45,195 nucleotides of DNA from Flavobacteriales bacterium (GCA_018057455.1 JAGPDT010000024.1:1-45195), one strand, 5' to 3'. Counted from the stretch's first letter, positions 1 through 10,325 are shown. Numbers and translations: made by a program. The notes: a model not told the origin generated them from the letters alone.

Positions 1-127
1 GAACGGTACCACATCGCTGCGGCCAGCGCTACTGTTCACCAATTGATCCAGCACCAAGCGCCCTTGCGCATCATACACCCGCAGTGCATGCAGCCCGTCC
101 GCAAGGCCCAACAGGGTAAGTTCCCCG
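1..127 (-). repeat. Direct repeat copy 1: C-terminal sorting-tag codons
   Basis: These 127 bases are identical, base for base, to 1399-1525. Beyond base 127 similarity continues with scattered mismatches to about 155. The repeat encodes the last part of the T9SS tag (GELTLLGLADGLHALRVYDA onward) of two adjacent genes. Identity at synonymous positions argues for recent duplication or gene conversion. Confidence 0.95.
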
Positions 128-1320
128 GATGGGGACCAAGCGATGCGCAGGGCATCCTCCCGGATGGTTGCTTCCTCCACCCCGGTGAACGTGCACAGCT
201 CGCCGGTGTAGCGCACCAGCCCCCCAAAGGAGGCTGGCGCGTTATCAATGGCCCCGTAAAAGCTGTCGTGGTAGAAGGCGAAAGGTGCACAACGTTCGGC
301 GAAGGGTTCCCCTTCCAGCAAGCAATATGCCCAGCCGTCCCAGGTGCAGATGCCCGCAGGCACGGGCTGGTGATCAACGAAATCGTAGTACCCACCGATG
401 TAAAGCAGGCCGTCGCGCACTTGCAGTTGATGGATGTCCGGTGAGTACTGGTCCGAATAGTTGATGACCTGCAAGCCATCGCCCACGGGACCCAGCGAAC
501 TCCATTGCTGCCCGTTCCAGCGCATGATGCCTTGGCCGGCATTGCCCGTGGCGTAGAAGAAGATGCCGCCTACATACAGGTAACCCTGGTACTCCACCAT
601 GGAGCCCACCCCGTCCATACCGCCCATCAGGCAGCCGTTGCACACCGGCACCCAGGCCGTGCCTTCGTACTGCAACATGTCCTTCAGCGTGAGGTCCTGG
701 GAGCTGAAATTGCCGCTGACTATCAACTTGCCTTGGTAGCGGATGATCTCCATGAGCCAAGGATTCGCATTTAAGGTCAGTTCGGTCCAGCCCGGCACCG
801 GCTCCCAGTGGCCGCCTACCCGCTGGGCCAGGCTTTGGCAGTACTGGCCATCCGCCGTCTCGAATATCCCCAGCGCATAGAGAGTGCCGTCGATCACCCG
901 AAGGCGTTGGATGACCCCTTGGGATACACCATTGCTGAACGTACCGTAGGGATGCCAAGCCCCATCGGCATAGCAGGCGATGGACACTGCGGTGCTGCTC
1001 CTCACATGGTCGAATGAGCCACCCACGATTAGTGTATCGTGGTATACCACAGCCGTACGGACCAAATTCCCAAACAGGCCCAAGGTGTCCCAATCCACGC
1101 TGTTGTAGTGGCACAATGGGAAATATCCTGTGTCCTCAACAACGATTTCCTGATTCTGCAAGGCCACCAGTAGCCAGTCGTGCAGGCTATCGGTGTATAC
1201 CATGTTAACGTTGTGGTTTCCGCCGGGGAGGCCCGCATTCTCCCACTGGGAGAAGGCGGGCAGTGCCAGGACCAAGGCCATACCGGCCACGGCCGCGCGA
1301 AGGGTGTGCCATGTGTTCAT
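1..1320 (-). CDS. Secreted beta-propeller-like protein with T9SS sorting tag (3' end cut by window)
   Basis: Reading the minus strand from ATG at 1320 gives 440 codons with no stop; the frame runs off base 1, so the last 20 or so residues are missing. Residues 1-24 form a signal peptide (MNTWHT, a hydrophobic core, then LPAFSQ). The body has recurring blade-like units of the pattern 'G.LYxGG.F....Q....W.G..W' (for example around 620-540, 510-480 and 400-340), as in Bacteroidota surface proteins that report measured values. The last 60 or so residues (LRVYDAQGRLV) match a T9SS type A sorting domain, so export across the outer membrane is inferred. Its C-terminal codons are identical to those of the upstream neighbour. 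It starts 3 bp after that gene's stop, so the two are probably one operon. The specific function is unknown. Confidence 0.85.
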   Translation of the reverse strand, partial: MNTWHTLRAAVAGMALVLALPAFSQWENAGLPGGNHNVNMVYTDSLHDWLLVALQNQEIVVEDTGYFPLCHYNSVDWDTLGLFGNLVRTAVVYHDTLIVGGSFDHVRSSTAVSIACYADGAWHPYGTFSNGVSQGVIQRLRVIDGTLYALGIFETADGQYCQSLAQRVGGHWEPVPGWTELTLNANPWLMEIIRYQGKLIVSGNFSSQDLTLKDMLQYEGTAWVPVCNGCLMGGMDGVGSMVEYQGYLYVGGIFFYATGNAGQGIMRWNGQQWSSLGPVGDGLQVINYSDQYSPDIHQLQVRDGLLYIGGYYDFVDHQPVPAGICTWDGWAYCLLEGEPFAERCAPFAFYHDSFYGAIDNAPASFGGLVRYTGELCTFTGVEEATIREDALRIAWSPSGELTLLGLADGLHALRVYDAQGRLVLDQLVNSSAGRSDVVPF

Positions 1321-1398
1321 GGCTCAGCGGATCGGCACCAGGCGGCCGGTGCGTTCGTTGTCCACCACCAACAGGTACAAGGCAGCGCTCCGTTCGTT

Positions 1399-1525
1399 GA
1401 ACGGTACCACATCGCTGCGGCCAGCGCTACTGTTCACCAATTGATCCAGCACCAAGCGCCCTTGCGCATCATACACCCGCAGTGCATGCAGCCCGTCCGC
1501 AAGGCCCAACAGGGTAAGTTCCCCG
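1399..1525 (-). repeat. Direct repeat copy 2: C-terminal sorting-tag codons
   Basis: This is an exact 127-base copy of 1-127, offset by 1398 bases. It encodes the T9SS tag near the end of the SBBP-repeat gene. The rest of the two genes is unrelated in sequence, so only the tag module is shared. Confidence 0.95.
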
Positions 1526-3862
1526 AAAGCGGACCAAGCGATGTGCAGGGCAGCTTCCGAAACATGGCCCTCCGTATCCTCATTCAGGCTCTTGAACGTG
1601 GGGATGTCATTGCAGAATTGCGTGATGAAGCCGTCCGAGAAGTTGCCCAGTTGGCCATCAAAGTTGTAGTTCTCATTGAAGAACATGGTACCGGAGGTGG
1701 TGCCGGCCAAGGGGATGGGCGTTGTTACCACACCGGTGGACTGGGAAGTATAGCCCACGGCATAGATGCTGCTGCCCAGATCGGCCACGGCGGTCACGTT
1801 CTCTGGTATGTACATGGTACCGCCCTGCCCGCCGAAGTAGCTGGCCCACTGGATCTGTTGCTGCCCATCGAACCGAATGATGAAACCATCCTTGTTGTTG
1901 AAATTGGCGCTGGCATCCGGAACGAAGTTCGGCTGATAGTACATGCCATTCACGGGAGTCACCGGGAAATTGACGTCATTGGTGTACCCCCCGATGGTCA
2001 CTTGGGTCCCGTTGTTCTCCAACGTGGTGATGCAGGAGGGGCTGTGCATAAGATGCGGATTGCCCCACCCGTCAATGAGTACCGGGCCGTCACCGAGGTA
2101 GGAGATCCATTGGGCGACATGGCTGTCTGAACCGAACCGGGCGACGAACCCGTTCTGACCTACCGTGGTGGGCACATTATCAATCCAGCCGGGGCCGTTC
2201 ACCAAGGTGGGCAAGGTGCCGGACGTGCCCGTGAGGAACAAGTCCCGCGGTGCGGCCATGCCTTGCGGAGCCAAGCACTCGTTGCCCGCACCGCCAAAAT
2301 AGGTGGACCATTTCAGCAGGCCCGTCTCACTGAATTGGGCTATGAACACATCCCGGTTCCCATGGTAGTTCTCTAAGAAGCTGCCACCGGGCCCTTGTAC
2401 AGGCAAGCCGTTGCTTCGGGTGTTTCCCGCCAACACCAGGTCCTTGCCCGAGCACTTCACCAAGGCGATGTCCTCGGCGAATGCTCCACCATAGTAGGCC
2501 GTCCAGTCCACGCTGCAATCCGGTTTGAAGAAAGCCACGAAGGCATCTCGTTGGCCGTGGTTATTGTTGTACGTGTACGTGCCGAAAGGAGGCAGAAAGC
2601 CGCCCGGCGGTAAACCATTGCCCTGAACCACGCCGGAGATGGCGATCCGCCCATTAAAAGGGAATATATCGATGGCCTGCACCCAAACATTCCCCAAGCC
2701 GATGTAGGTGGACCATTGAATGGTCCCATCAACATCGGAATATCGGCACACAAAACCCTTGGAAAGGGCATTGTTGCTGTTCTGGTCGTTATACGCCCCT
2801 AAAAGAGACCAGGTAAGGAAGTCATCCTCATTTGTGCTTCCGGCCAGATACACCCGGTTGTTGGCGGCGTCAATGGTCACCGCCGTCCCCACGCTCTCGC
2901 TGGCACCATCACTATTGCCATTGCCGCCCTGGTAATTGGTCCACTGCAGCACGTGTGCTGCGTCGAACTTGGTAAGAGTGGCCATGCTCGCCCCAATGGA
3001 TTGTTGGGAAGCGCCATATACGTGCGGGAAATTGGCCCAAGGGGATACGGTGCGACCAGCCACATAGATGTTGCCCGAAGCATCCGCCTTCATATCCTTG
3101 GGAAAGTCGAAATCCACGCCACCGTAGAAGGTGCTCCAGCACAGGCCGGGGGTATCGTAGGTGCAGCAAGGTGTAGCAGGCGGGGGACCGATCACCAGCA
3201 CCAGCGGAAGGTCATGGTTGAAAGCACCGGAAATAAAGGACACCTTGCCTGTGCCATTGTCCACCGCGTAATGGGCCATCCAATTCACCGGGATCACATT
3301 GCCGAGGCTATCGGTCTGGAAGGCCACCAATGCCGGCCATACCAGGGTGCGCCCCGCCAGCAGCAAGAGCAGGTTTCCGGCCGTGTCCACCGCTAAGCTG
3401 TCCTGCCCTTGGAAATGCAATTGGATGTCATCGGGGTCGCCGCCGGGCCGCATGAAAAAGGCCATCTTCTGCCCGCGCTGTCCGCCGTAGAAGTGCAGGT
3501 CGATGTCCGGAAAAGCCTCCAGATAGCTCAGCCAGCCGAACGATTGCACGTTGGCGGCACCGGACGGACCGCATTGCGGCAGGTAGAAGTTGGCATGGTG
3601 GGGTCGCACCAAGCTGGCCACCGGATCCGGGTGATTGGCCTTCAAACCGGCAAATGCCACATCGAAGCGGCGAAGGGTATCCAAGATAGCAGTGGTATCC
3701 GGGCTGTTGTACACCATGGAAAAAAGGCCATCCTGCCGAAAATAGGTCTGTACGCCACCTTCCGTGTAATAGGAGATGTCCGGCACTGCCGAGCCTTGAT
3801 CATTCACCACCTGCCCGGCGTTGGGCAGTACGTTGTAGTTCAAATTATCGCCATCCCCAGGG

Positions 3863-3988
<126 letters not shown>

Positions 3989-4148
3989 TGCATAGGGGTT
4001 TGAGATGCACAATATAAGGCAACCAGGAGCGGGTCGTACCGGTGTGGTTCGGGCCATTGATGGCCTGCGACACAGGTCCGCCACTTTGAAATACGGCGGC
4101 AAGTACGCTTGGGTTGGGTGGGTCAGGCACCGGAAGGCCCTCTGCGGA

Positions 4149-7145
4149 TCACTCCCCCTGTTCTTCCGGCAGCACGGGCAGCACGGGCCTGGGTGCGCTG
4201 CGCTCCACCACGCGCTGCACCTCGGTGCGTATGTTCATTTGCTGCAGGCGCTTGTTGGCGGCATCGGGATAGACGCGATTGCTGAGGAAGACGTAGACGG
4301 TGCCATTGTCCGGATCGGCCCAGACCATGGTGCCGGTAAAGCCGGTATGCCCGAAGCTGGCGGCGCTGGCCTCATCGCAACTGGGCCCGGGCGTGCCGGG
4401 GGCCTGCGGCTTGTCCCAGCCCAGGCCGCGGCGGTTGTCCTTTTTCGGATGGCCGGTGCAATAGCGGCAGGCGGTGAAGAGCGCAATGGTGGATGCCTTC
4501 AAATAACGCCTGCCTCCGTAGGTTCCTCCGTTGAGGAGCATCTGCATGAGGATGGCCAGGTCGTTGGCGTTGGAGAACAGGCCCGCATGGCCGGCCACCC
4601 CGCCCATCATGGCCGCTCCGGGGTCGTGCACATGGCCGCGGACAAGCCCGTGCCGGAAGAGGGTATCGTTCTCCGTGGGCATGATGCGGCCCATGGGGAA
4701 TCTGTCCAAGGGGTTGAAGCCCATGGTGGCCAGGCCCAGGGGTGCATAGAACTCGTTTTCCAGGAAGGCCTCGAAAGGTTGGCCCGAGACCCGTTCCACC
4801 ACCTGCCGCAGCAGGTACATGCCCATGTCGCTGTACACGTATTCGCCGCGCTCGCCCAAGGGTGTCTCCAACACCCATTTCACCACGGAATCGCGGTAGC
4901 TGTGGTGGATGAAGAGGCCATCGGCCACCTGCAGATCGTGCTGTTCATCGGGCACGGTGGCCATCACCCCGGGTTCCCATTGGCCCTTGACCTGCAGGCG
5001 CCGGTAGAAGGGCACGAAGGCCTTCAGGCCGCTCTGGTGAGCCAGGATCTCGCTGAGCGAAAGGGCCGCGTGCTTGGGGTAGCGGGCCTGCAGTTCCGGC
5101 AGGTAGGTGCCCAAGGTCTTGTCCACGTCGATGCGTCCGTCATCCACCAATTTCATCAGGGCAAGGGTGGTGGCGGCCACCTTGGTGATGCTGGCCAGGT
5201 CGTAGATGTCCCCGGTGGTCACGGGTGGCTCGCCCACGAAGGTGGGAGCGCCATAGGCCTTGTTCCAGACCACGGTGCCACCGCGCACCACCAGCACTTG
5301 GCAGCCGGGATAGGCTTCGGCCTGCAGGCCCCGGCGCACCAGGGTATCGATGCGCAGGAGGTCCTTGCTCTTCATGGCCTCCTCCTCGGGCAGTCCGTAG
5401 CGCAGGCGGCCGATGGGGGGCACCTGTACGCCCTGCCCTGCCCTGAACCAGGAGGAAGCGGTGACCGGCAGGGTGCCGTTGCCGGGAATGGCGCCGAAGA
5501 GCAGTTGCGCGGCCAGGTCCTGCGTGTCGGCATTCTCCTCGTAGGCCACCACCACGGACTTCCAGCGCTGTGCGCCGTAGGCCGTGCCCAAACGGTAGGG
5601 ATTGGCGAAGAGCACGAACACCATGGGCTGCTGGTCGGCCAGGCGGCGCAGGAAGTCCAAGGTGAGCTGGGGCACGCCGAATTCCTTGTTCACGCGGAAG
5701 GAGGTGTTGTGCACCGAGGTGATCACCAGGTCGAAGTGTTTGAGGCTGTCCAGCAACTGCGTGGACTGCGCGGCGTTGAGCACCTTGTCGCAGCTGAACT
5801 CCGTAATGCGGGCATAACGCCCCAAGGCCTGCTGGAAGGCGTTGTGCACGCTGTCGCCGATCACCAGTGAGGCGATGCGCAGCGTATCCAGCCCCTGGAT
5901 GGGCAGCACACCCTGGTTGGTGGCCACGGTGAGCGACCCCTGCACCAGTTCCCGCTGCAAGGCTTTCCCTTCCGGGGTGTTGAGGTCGTCGTACAGGTTA
6001 TCAAGCCGTAGCGGGCGGAAACGGTCCAGGCCCGCCCATTCCTTGGCCCGCAACACCTTCAGGCATTTGGCGGCGATAAGCTCGCGGCTCACCAGCCCGC
6101 TGTCCACGGCTTGGCGGATGCGCACAATGGCGGCCACGGGATCCTGCGGGAAGAGCAGGACATCATTGCCGGCGAGCAGGGCGCGCAATTCGATCTCGCC
6201 GGGCTTGGCCGCATCGGCGATGCCCTTCATGTTGAGCGCATCGGTGAAGACAAGGCCCTGGAAGCCCATTCGTTCCTGCAGCAGGTCCGTGGTGATGGCC
6301 TTGCTCATGGTGCTGGGCAGCGCGCGGGTGCTGTCCAATGCGGGCACTTCCAGGTGTGCCACCATCAGGGCCGCCACACCGGCGTCGATCAGGCGCTGAA
6401 AGGGCAACAGTTCCACGGAATCCAGCCGTTGGCGCGATACGCTCACCAGGGGCAGGGTCTTGTGGCTGTCCTTGTCGGTATCGCCGTGCCCGGGGAAGTG
6501 CTTGGCCGTGGCGATGACGCCACCGCGCTGGAGGCCGCGCATGTAGGCGATGCCCTTGCGGGCCACCAGTTCCGGCGATTCGCCGAAGCTGCGCTCGTTG
6601 ATCACCGGGTTGGCCGGGTTCACGTTCACGTCCACGTCCGGGCTGAAGCTCACGTGCACGCCCAGGCGCCGCATCTGCCGGGCGATCTCGGCGCCCATGC
6701 GCTCCACGCCCTCGTCATCGGCGATGGCGCCCAAGGCCATTTGGCGGGGAAATTTCAACGTGCTGTCCAAGCGCATGGACAGGCCCCACTCGAGGTCCAT
6801 GCCGATGAGCAGCGGTGTGCGTGCCGCGGTTTGGAAGCGGTTGGTGAGGGTGGCTTGCCGCACGGGGCCGCCCTGGAAGAAGATCAATCCGCCGATGTTG
6901 TACCGGCGCACCAGGTCCTCGATCCCGGCCGCATGCTTTTCATCCTTGTTGCTGTACGCCGCCACCATCATCAACTGCGCGATGCGCTGGTCCAGGTCCA
7001 GCGTGGCCAGCACGGAATCGGCCCAGGGTGATGGTTGAGCAAGAAAATCGGGAAGCGTTCCGGGCGACCGGTGTGCGGGCTTGCCACCGCCCAGCGAGAC
7101 CAGGCCCACCAGCAGCACAGCGGAAAAGAGAAGGGTTCGTTGCAT
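4149..7145 (-). CDS. GH3 beta-N-acetylhexosaminidase-like domain fused to beta-lactamase-family serine hydrolase
   Basis: 998 residues. An N-terminal hydrophobic segment (about 3-22) acts as signal peptide. Residues about 40-380 are a glycoside hydrolase family 3 domain of NagZ type: KHFPGHGDTDKDSH carries the Asp-His acid/base pair and VFTDALNMKG carries the nucleophile Asp. A middle region (about 390-590) resembles the GH3 C-terminal domain. Residues about 600-990 are a class C beta-lactamase/CubicO-like hydrolase with SITK (SxxK, Ser nucleophile), YSD in place of YxN, and GHTG near the end. This two-enzyme fusion is known in Bacteroidota and is thought to act in the periplasm on N-acetylglucosaminyl linkages, probably in peptidoglycan turnover; the natural substrate of the second domain is not known. 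ATG 7145 is chosen because it sits just after a promoter element; a TTG two codons upstream is less likely. Confidence 0.9.
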   Translation of the reverse strand: MQRTLLFSAVLLVGLVSLGGGKPAHRSPGTLPDFLAQPSPWADSVLATLDLDQRIAQLMMVAAYSNKDEKHAAGIEDLVRRYNIGGLIFFQGGPVRQATLTNRFQTAARTPLLIGMDLEWGLSMRLDSTLKFPRQMALGAIADDEGVERMGAEIARQMRRLGVHVSFSPDVDVNVNPANPVINERSFGESPELVARKGIAYMRGLQRGGVIATAKHFPGHGDTDKDSHKTLPLVSVSRQRLDSVELLPFQRLIDAGVAALMVAHLEVPALDSTRALPSTMSKAITTDLLQERMGFQGLVFTDALNMKGIADAAKPGEIELRALLAGNDVLLFPQDPVAAIVRIRQAVDSGLVSRELIAAKCLKVLRAKEWAGLDRFRPLRLDNLYDDLNTPEGKALQRELVQGSLTVATNQGVLPIQGLDTLRIASLVIGDSVHNAFQQALGRYARITEFSCDKVLNAAQSTQLLDSLKHFDLVITSVHNTSFRVNKEFGVPQLTLDFLRRLADQQPMVFVLFANPYRLGTAYGAQRWKSVVVAYEENADTQDLAAQLLFGAIPGNGTLPVTASSWFRAGQGVQVPPIGRLRYGLPEEEAMKSKDLLRIDTLVRRGLQAEAYPGCQVLVVRGGTVVWNKAYGAPTFVGEPPVTTGDIYDLASITKVAATTLALMKLVDDGRIDVDKTLGTYLPELQARYPKHAALSLSEILAHQSGLKAFVPFYRRLQVKGQWEPGVMATVPDEQHDLQVADGLFIHHSYRDSVVKWVLETPLGERGEYVYSDMGMYLLRQVVERVSGQPFEAFLENEFYAPLGLATMGFNPLDRFPMGRIMPTENDTLFRHGLVRGHVHDPGAAMMGGVAGHAGLFSNANDLAILMQMLLNGGTYGGRRYLKASTIALFTACRYCTGHPKKDNRRGLGWDKPQAPGTPGPSCDEASAASFGHTGFTGTMVWADPDNGTVYVFLSNRVYPDAANKRLQQMNIRTEVQRVVERSAPRPVLPVLPEEQGE

Positions 7146-7155
7146 GGACAAGTGC

Positions 7156-7163
7156 CAAAACTA
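7156..7163 (-). promoter_or_regulatory. TAnnTTTG -7 element for the GH3-hydrolase gene
   Basis: On the minus strand the octamer is TAGTTTTG, a perfect match to the Bacteroidota -7 consensus TAnnTTTG, with TTG (7190-7188) 24 bp upstream as a possible -33 element. It ends 10 bp before ATG 7145, so the leader would be only a few bases. Confidence 0.55.
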
Positions 7164-7230
7164 TCGGCACACTTCGGGGCCTCTGCCCAATGGCCGTGCC
7201 ACTTGTCAACACTCCGGGCGGGATTTGCAA

Positions 7231-7262
7231 TTGTTGCGCATGGCACCAGGCGGGTACTTTCG
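7231..7262 (+). promoter_or_regulatory. Possible promoter for the 7287 gene (TTG - TACTTTCG)
   Basis: Overlapping TTG triplets at 7231-7236 are followed after 18-21 bp by TACTTTCG (7255-7262), one mismatch from TAnnTTTG. It lies 24 bp before the GTG start at 7287 and supports that start over longer in-frame extensions, which would overlap the divergent gene. Confidence 0.4.
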
Positions 7263-7286
7263 TGGCCGCTCCAACGTTCCACCGCC

Positions 7287-8135
7287 GTGGCCCGCCTGCA
7301 CGCACTCCTGTTTTTCCTCTTGCCGCCGCTGCTGCACGGACAGGCCGTTCCACCGGCCGCGCACAGTGAATTGGTCCTTGCCCTGCAAGCCATCGGCACG
7401 GCCGCCAACGACGCCGGGCGCGACAGCGCCAGCCAGCGCGTGAAACAACTCCTTGGCGACGTACTGCGTTCGGACAGCGCCATGCAGGCACGCTTCGCCG
7501 GGGTGCCCATTACGCGCGTTGACGCGCCCGATGGCGCATTCCGGTTGTTCACCTGGAACGTGGAACAGGCCGATGGAACGTTCCGCTACGAAGGCGCGCT
7601 GCTGGTGGCCCACAACAACGGGACGGAACTGTACGAGCTGCAGGACAAGACCGGGCAGATCGCCAGGCCGGAGAGCGCACAACTGAACCCCGGCAACTGG
7701 TATGGTGCGTTGTACTACGAAGTGGTCCCGGTGAAGGACGGGCGCAAGACCTACTACACCCTTTTGGGCTGGAAAGGCCATAGCCAGGTAGAGACCCGCA
7801 AGGTGATCGACGTGCTGTACCTCTCGGGCCCCACGCCCCGGTTCGGGGCACCCTTGTTCACCACGGACAACAAGCGGCAAAGCAGGAAGGTGTACGCTTA
7901 CACCGCAGCGGGCAAGATGCTGTTGCGCTGGGAACCGGCCTACAAGTCCATCGTGCTGGACCACCTCTCGCCCACCGTGGCCGAGCTGGCCGGCCAACCG
8001 GCCTTCATGGCGCCGGACCTTTCGTTTGACAGCTTCACATGGGAGAAGGACCGCTGGCAATTCCACCGCGACGTGGACCTGCGCGGGCCTGAGCGGGGCA
8101 AGCCGTACCATGCACCGCCCAAGGAACAGCGATAG
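7287..8135 (+). CDS. Conserved secreted protein of unknown function
   Basis: 282 residues from GTG 7287 (reading MARLHALLFFLLPPLLHGQ), which gives a clean signal peptide cleaved near residue 19. The frame is open upstream to 7035, but that part overlaps the start and promoter region of the divergent gene, so the GTG is preferred. The mature part contains YYTLLGWKGH (about residues 155-165), a FGAPLF segment, an 'MLLRWEP' strand and 'IVLDHLSP'. From memory these resemble an uncharacterised Bacteroidota family of periplasmic or cell-surface proteins of about 280 residues, but I cannot name a domain. It is divergent from the GH3 fusion and 92 bp upstream of hutI, with no visible link to histidine breakdown. 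Confidence 0.75.
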   Translation: MARLHALLFFLLPPLLHGQAVPPAAHSELVLALQAIGTAANDAGRDSASQRVKQLLGDVLRSDSAMQARFAGVPITRVDAPDGAFRLFTWNVEQADGTFRYEGALLVAHNNGTELYELQDKTGQIARPESAQLNPGNWYGALYYEVVPVKDGRKTYYTLLGWKGHSQVETRKVIDVLYLSGPTPRFGAPLFTTDNKRQSRKVYAYTAAGKMLLRWEPAYKSIVLDHLSPTVAELAGQPAFMAPDLSFDSFTWEKDRWQFHRDVDLRGPERGKPYHAPPKEQR

Positions 8136-8227
8136 CGCACGGAAACCGGGCCAACGAAGTGACCGGCACCCCGTTGAGCACAGGGGCCATGCGGGATTTC
8201 GCCGTGCCATGCCGTACTTCGCGACCG

Positions 8228-9502
8228 ATGGAAGCAAACCGTTTGCTGATCAAGAACGCCAAGGCGCTGGTGGGCGTGCATGCCCCGGGCACCGGCCGCC
8301 TGCCGGGTGCGGCCATGCGCGAACTGCCGCAGCTGGAGCACGGCTGGCTGATGGCCGAGAACGGGATCATCACGGCCATGGGCACCGATGCGGATTGGCC
8401 CGGCATTGATGATTGGAACGGCCTGGAAGTGATCGATGCCACCGACCGCCATGTGCTGCCGGGCTGGTGCGACCCGCACAGCCACACGGTGTTCGCCGCC
8501 TCGCGCGAAGGCGAGTTCGTGGACCGCATCAAGGGACTGGACTATGAACAGATCGCGGCCAAGGGCGGCGGCATCCTCAACAGCGCGGCCAAACTACGGG
8601 CGATGGAGGAGGACGACCTCTACGTGCAGGCACTGGCGCGCGTGGAGCACTTGATGGCCCAAGGCACCGTGGCCCTGGAGATCAAGAGCGGCTACGGGCT
8701 GGACCTGGGCAGCGAGCTGAAGATGCTCCGCGTGGCCAAGCGGCTGAAGCAGGACTTGCCGTTGCAAATACGGGCCACGCTGCTGGCGGCCCACGCCATT
8801 CCCCCGGAACACAAGGCGGACCGCACGGCCTACGTGGACCTGATCGTGGACAAGCTCATACCCCGCGTGGCCGAAGAAGAGCTGGCCCAATACGTGGACT
8901 GCTTCTGTGAGCGCAACTACTTCACCGTGGCCGAGATGGAACGCATCTTGGAAGCGGGCAGCCGCCATGGCCTCGGCGGCAAGGTGCACGTGAACCAGTT
9001 CAGCAGCCTGGGCGGCATTGCCTCTGCCGTGGCCCAGGGCGCGCTGAGCGTGGACCACCTGGAGGTGATGGAATCGGCGGACATCGAGGCCCTGCGCGGG
9101 TCCTCCACCATCCCCACCCTGCTGCCCTCGTGCTCCTTCTTCCTGGGCATCCCGTACGGGCCTGCCCGGCAATTGATCGAGGCCGGCCTGCCCGTGGCAC
9201 TGGCCTCCGACTTCAACCCCGGCACCACGCCCAGCGGCAACATGAACCTGGTGGTGGCCTTGGGCTGCATCAAGCTGCGCATGCTGCCCGAAGAGGCCAT
9301 CAACGCGGCCACGCTCAACGCCGCTGCCGCCATGGGGCTGCAAAAGGAACTCGGCAGCCTCACCGTGGGCAAGCGGGCCAGTTGCATCATCACCCGGCCG
9401 GTCCCTTCCTTGGCCTACCTCCCCTATGCCTTCGGGCAAGACCACATCGACACCGTGATCATTGATGGACGAGTCATCCGTACCGGAGCAGCCACAGCCT
9501 GA
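8228..9502 (+). CDS. hutI: Imidazolonepropionase
   Basis: 424 residues. It hydrolyses 4-imidazolone-5-propanoate to N-formimidoyl-L-glutamate, the third step of histidine degradation, in the cytoplasm. It belongs to the amidohydrolase family. DPHSHTVFA (about 83-91) gives the HxH metal ligands; LAAHAIPPE (about 195-203) and GGKVHVNQF (about 254-262) give further His ligands, and ASDFNPGT (about 334-341) gives the catalytic/metal Asp. Length is typical of HutI. ATG 8228 is chosen over an in-frame upstream GTG at 8159, since the family begins with the LLIKNAKAL strand. The end overlaps the next gene by 38 bp, and ftcD follows, so the three probably form one hut operon. hutH and hutU are not in the window. 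Confidence 0.95.
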   Translation: MEANRLLIKNAKALVGVHAPGTGRLPGAAMRELPQLEHGWLMAENGIITAMGTDADWPGIDDWNGLEVIDATDRHVLPGWCDPHSHTVFAASREGEFVDRIKGLDYEQIAAKGGGILNSAAKLRAMEEDDLYVQALARVEHLMAQGTVALEIKSGYGLDLGSELKMLRVAKRLKQDLPLQIRATLLAAHAIPPEHKADRTAYVDLIVDKLIPRVAEEELAQYVDCFCERNYFTVAEMERILEAGSRHGLGGKVHVNQFSSLGGIASAVAQGALSVDHLEVMESADIEALRGSSTIPTLLPSCSFFLGIPYGPARQLIEAGLPVALASDFNPGTTPSGNMNLVVALGCIKLRMLPEEAINAATLNAAAAMGLQKELGSLTVGKRASCIITRPVPSLAYLPYAFGQDHIDTVIIDGRVIRTGAATA

Positions 9503-10259
9503 CCTGCAACCCTTCAGGCCCGCCGGCCTGGAGATGGCCCGCGGCCTGCTCTACTTCTCGCTGGTGTTCATGCTCTTCATGTTCACCCAGATGGCCGCGC
9601 TCATTTGGCAGGTGCTGGCCCGCACACCGGAACTGCGTGCCGGCGGCATCAGCCTCTCCACCCTGGATTCCGCCGCTTTCCAAGCGCGGTGGATGGAACT
9701 GGGCACCAACGGGGACGTGCTCTCCCTGGTGAGCTTGGCGGCCGACGGCGCCTGCATGGCCCTGTTCTTCTGGATCGTGTACAGCTGGAAACGCGGCCGT
9801 ACGGGCCACTTCCTCGCGTTGCGGTTGCCATCGCTGCGCGCGCTCTTCCAATGGACGGGCTACTTCCTGCTGCTCTTCGCGGCGCTGGAAGGATTGGGCA
9901 GGCTGCTTCCTGAAATGGACAGCAGCTTCATGCAGAAGGTCCTCAGCTCCGTCACCAACTACCCCCTGCTGATCCTCGGCCTGGGGTTGTTGCCGGCGCT
10001 GTTCGAGGAGTTCCTGTTGCGCGGGCTGCTCTACGGCTCCTTGCGGCACCTGCTGGACAAGCACGTCTCCATTGCCATCGTGGCCGGTGTGTTCACCCTG
10101 GTGCACCAGCAGTACGACTGGCAAGTGCTGCTGTTCTATGTGCTGCCCCTGGGCGTCTTCCTGGGTTATGCCCGCGCCAACACCGGTTCCATCTGGACCA
10201 GCGTGTTCCTGCACCTGTTGAACAACGTGGCCAGCATGCTGCTGCCGCACGGCACTTGA
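9465..10259 (+). CDS. CPBP-family intramembrane glutamic metalloprotease-like protein
   Basis: 264 residues with about six to seven transmembrane segments. The CPBP (CAAX protease / bacteriocin-processing, ABI) signature is complete: EEFLLR (EExxxR, about 178-183), TLVHQQ (FxxxH-like, about 210-215) and HLLNN near the end. Members are integral membrane proteases or protease-like proteins with varied roles. ATG 9465 lies inside the end of hutI (38-bp overlap), implying translational coupling; a TTG three bases earlier is also possible. It sits between two histidine-degradation genes, but no role there can be inferred from sequence. Confidence 0.88.
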   Translation: MDESSVPEQPQPDLQPFRPAGLEMARGLLYFSLVFMLFMFTQMAALIWQVLARTPELRAGGISLSTLDSAAFQARWMELGTNGDVLSLVSLAADGACMALFFWIVYSWKRGRTGHFLALRLPSLRALFQWTGYFLLLFAALEGLGRLLPEMDSSFMQKVLSSVTNYPLLILGLGLLPALFEEFLLRGLLYGSLRHLLDKHVSIAIVAGVFTLVHQQYDWQVLLFYVLPLGVFLGYARANTGSIWTSVFLHLLNNVASMLLPHGT

Positions 10260-10325
10260 CCACCGGCGCCCGGCCGTCGGCCTTCCGGACAACGCGGACT
10301 GACCACGGACACCCACCCCATCCGC

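Noticed and set aside
374-1114. Minus-strand frame suggesting that the first gene is broken
   Set aside because: Codon-by-codon reading from ATG 1320 shows one uninterrupted frame to base 1; the shorter frames are in other registers.
4005-5870. Long plus-strand open frame of 621 codons
   Set aside because: It is antisense to the GH3-hydrolase gene, has low-complexity His/Gly/Ala composition and no recognisable motifs; it is an effect of GC-rich codon use.
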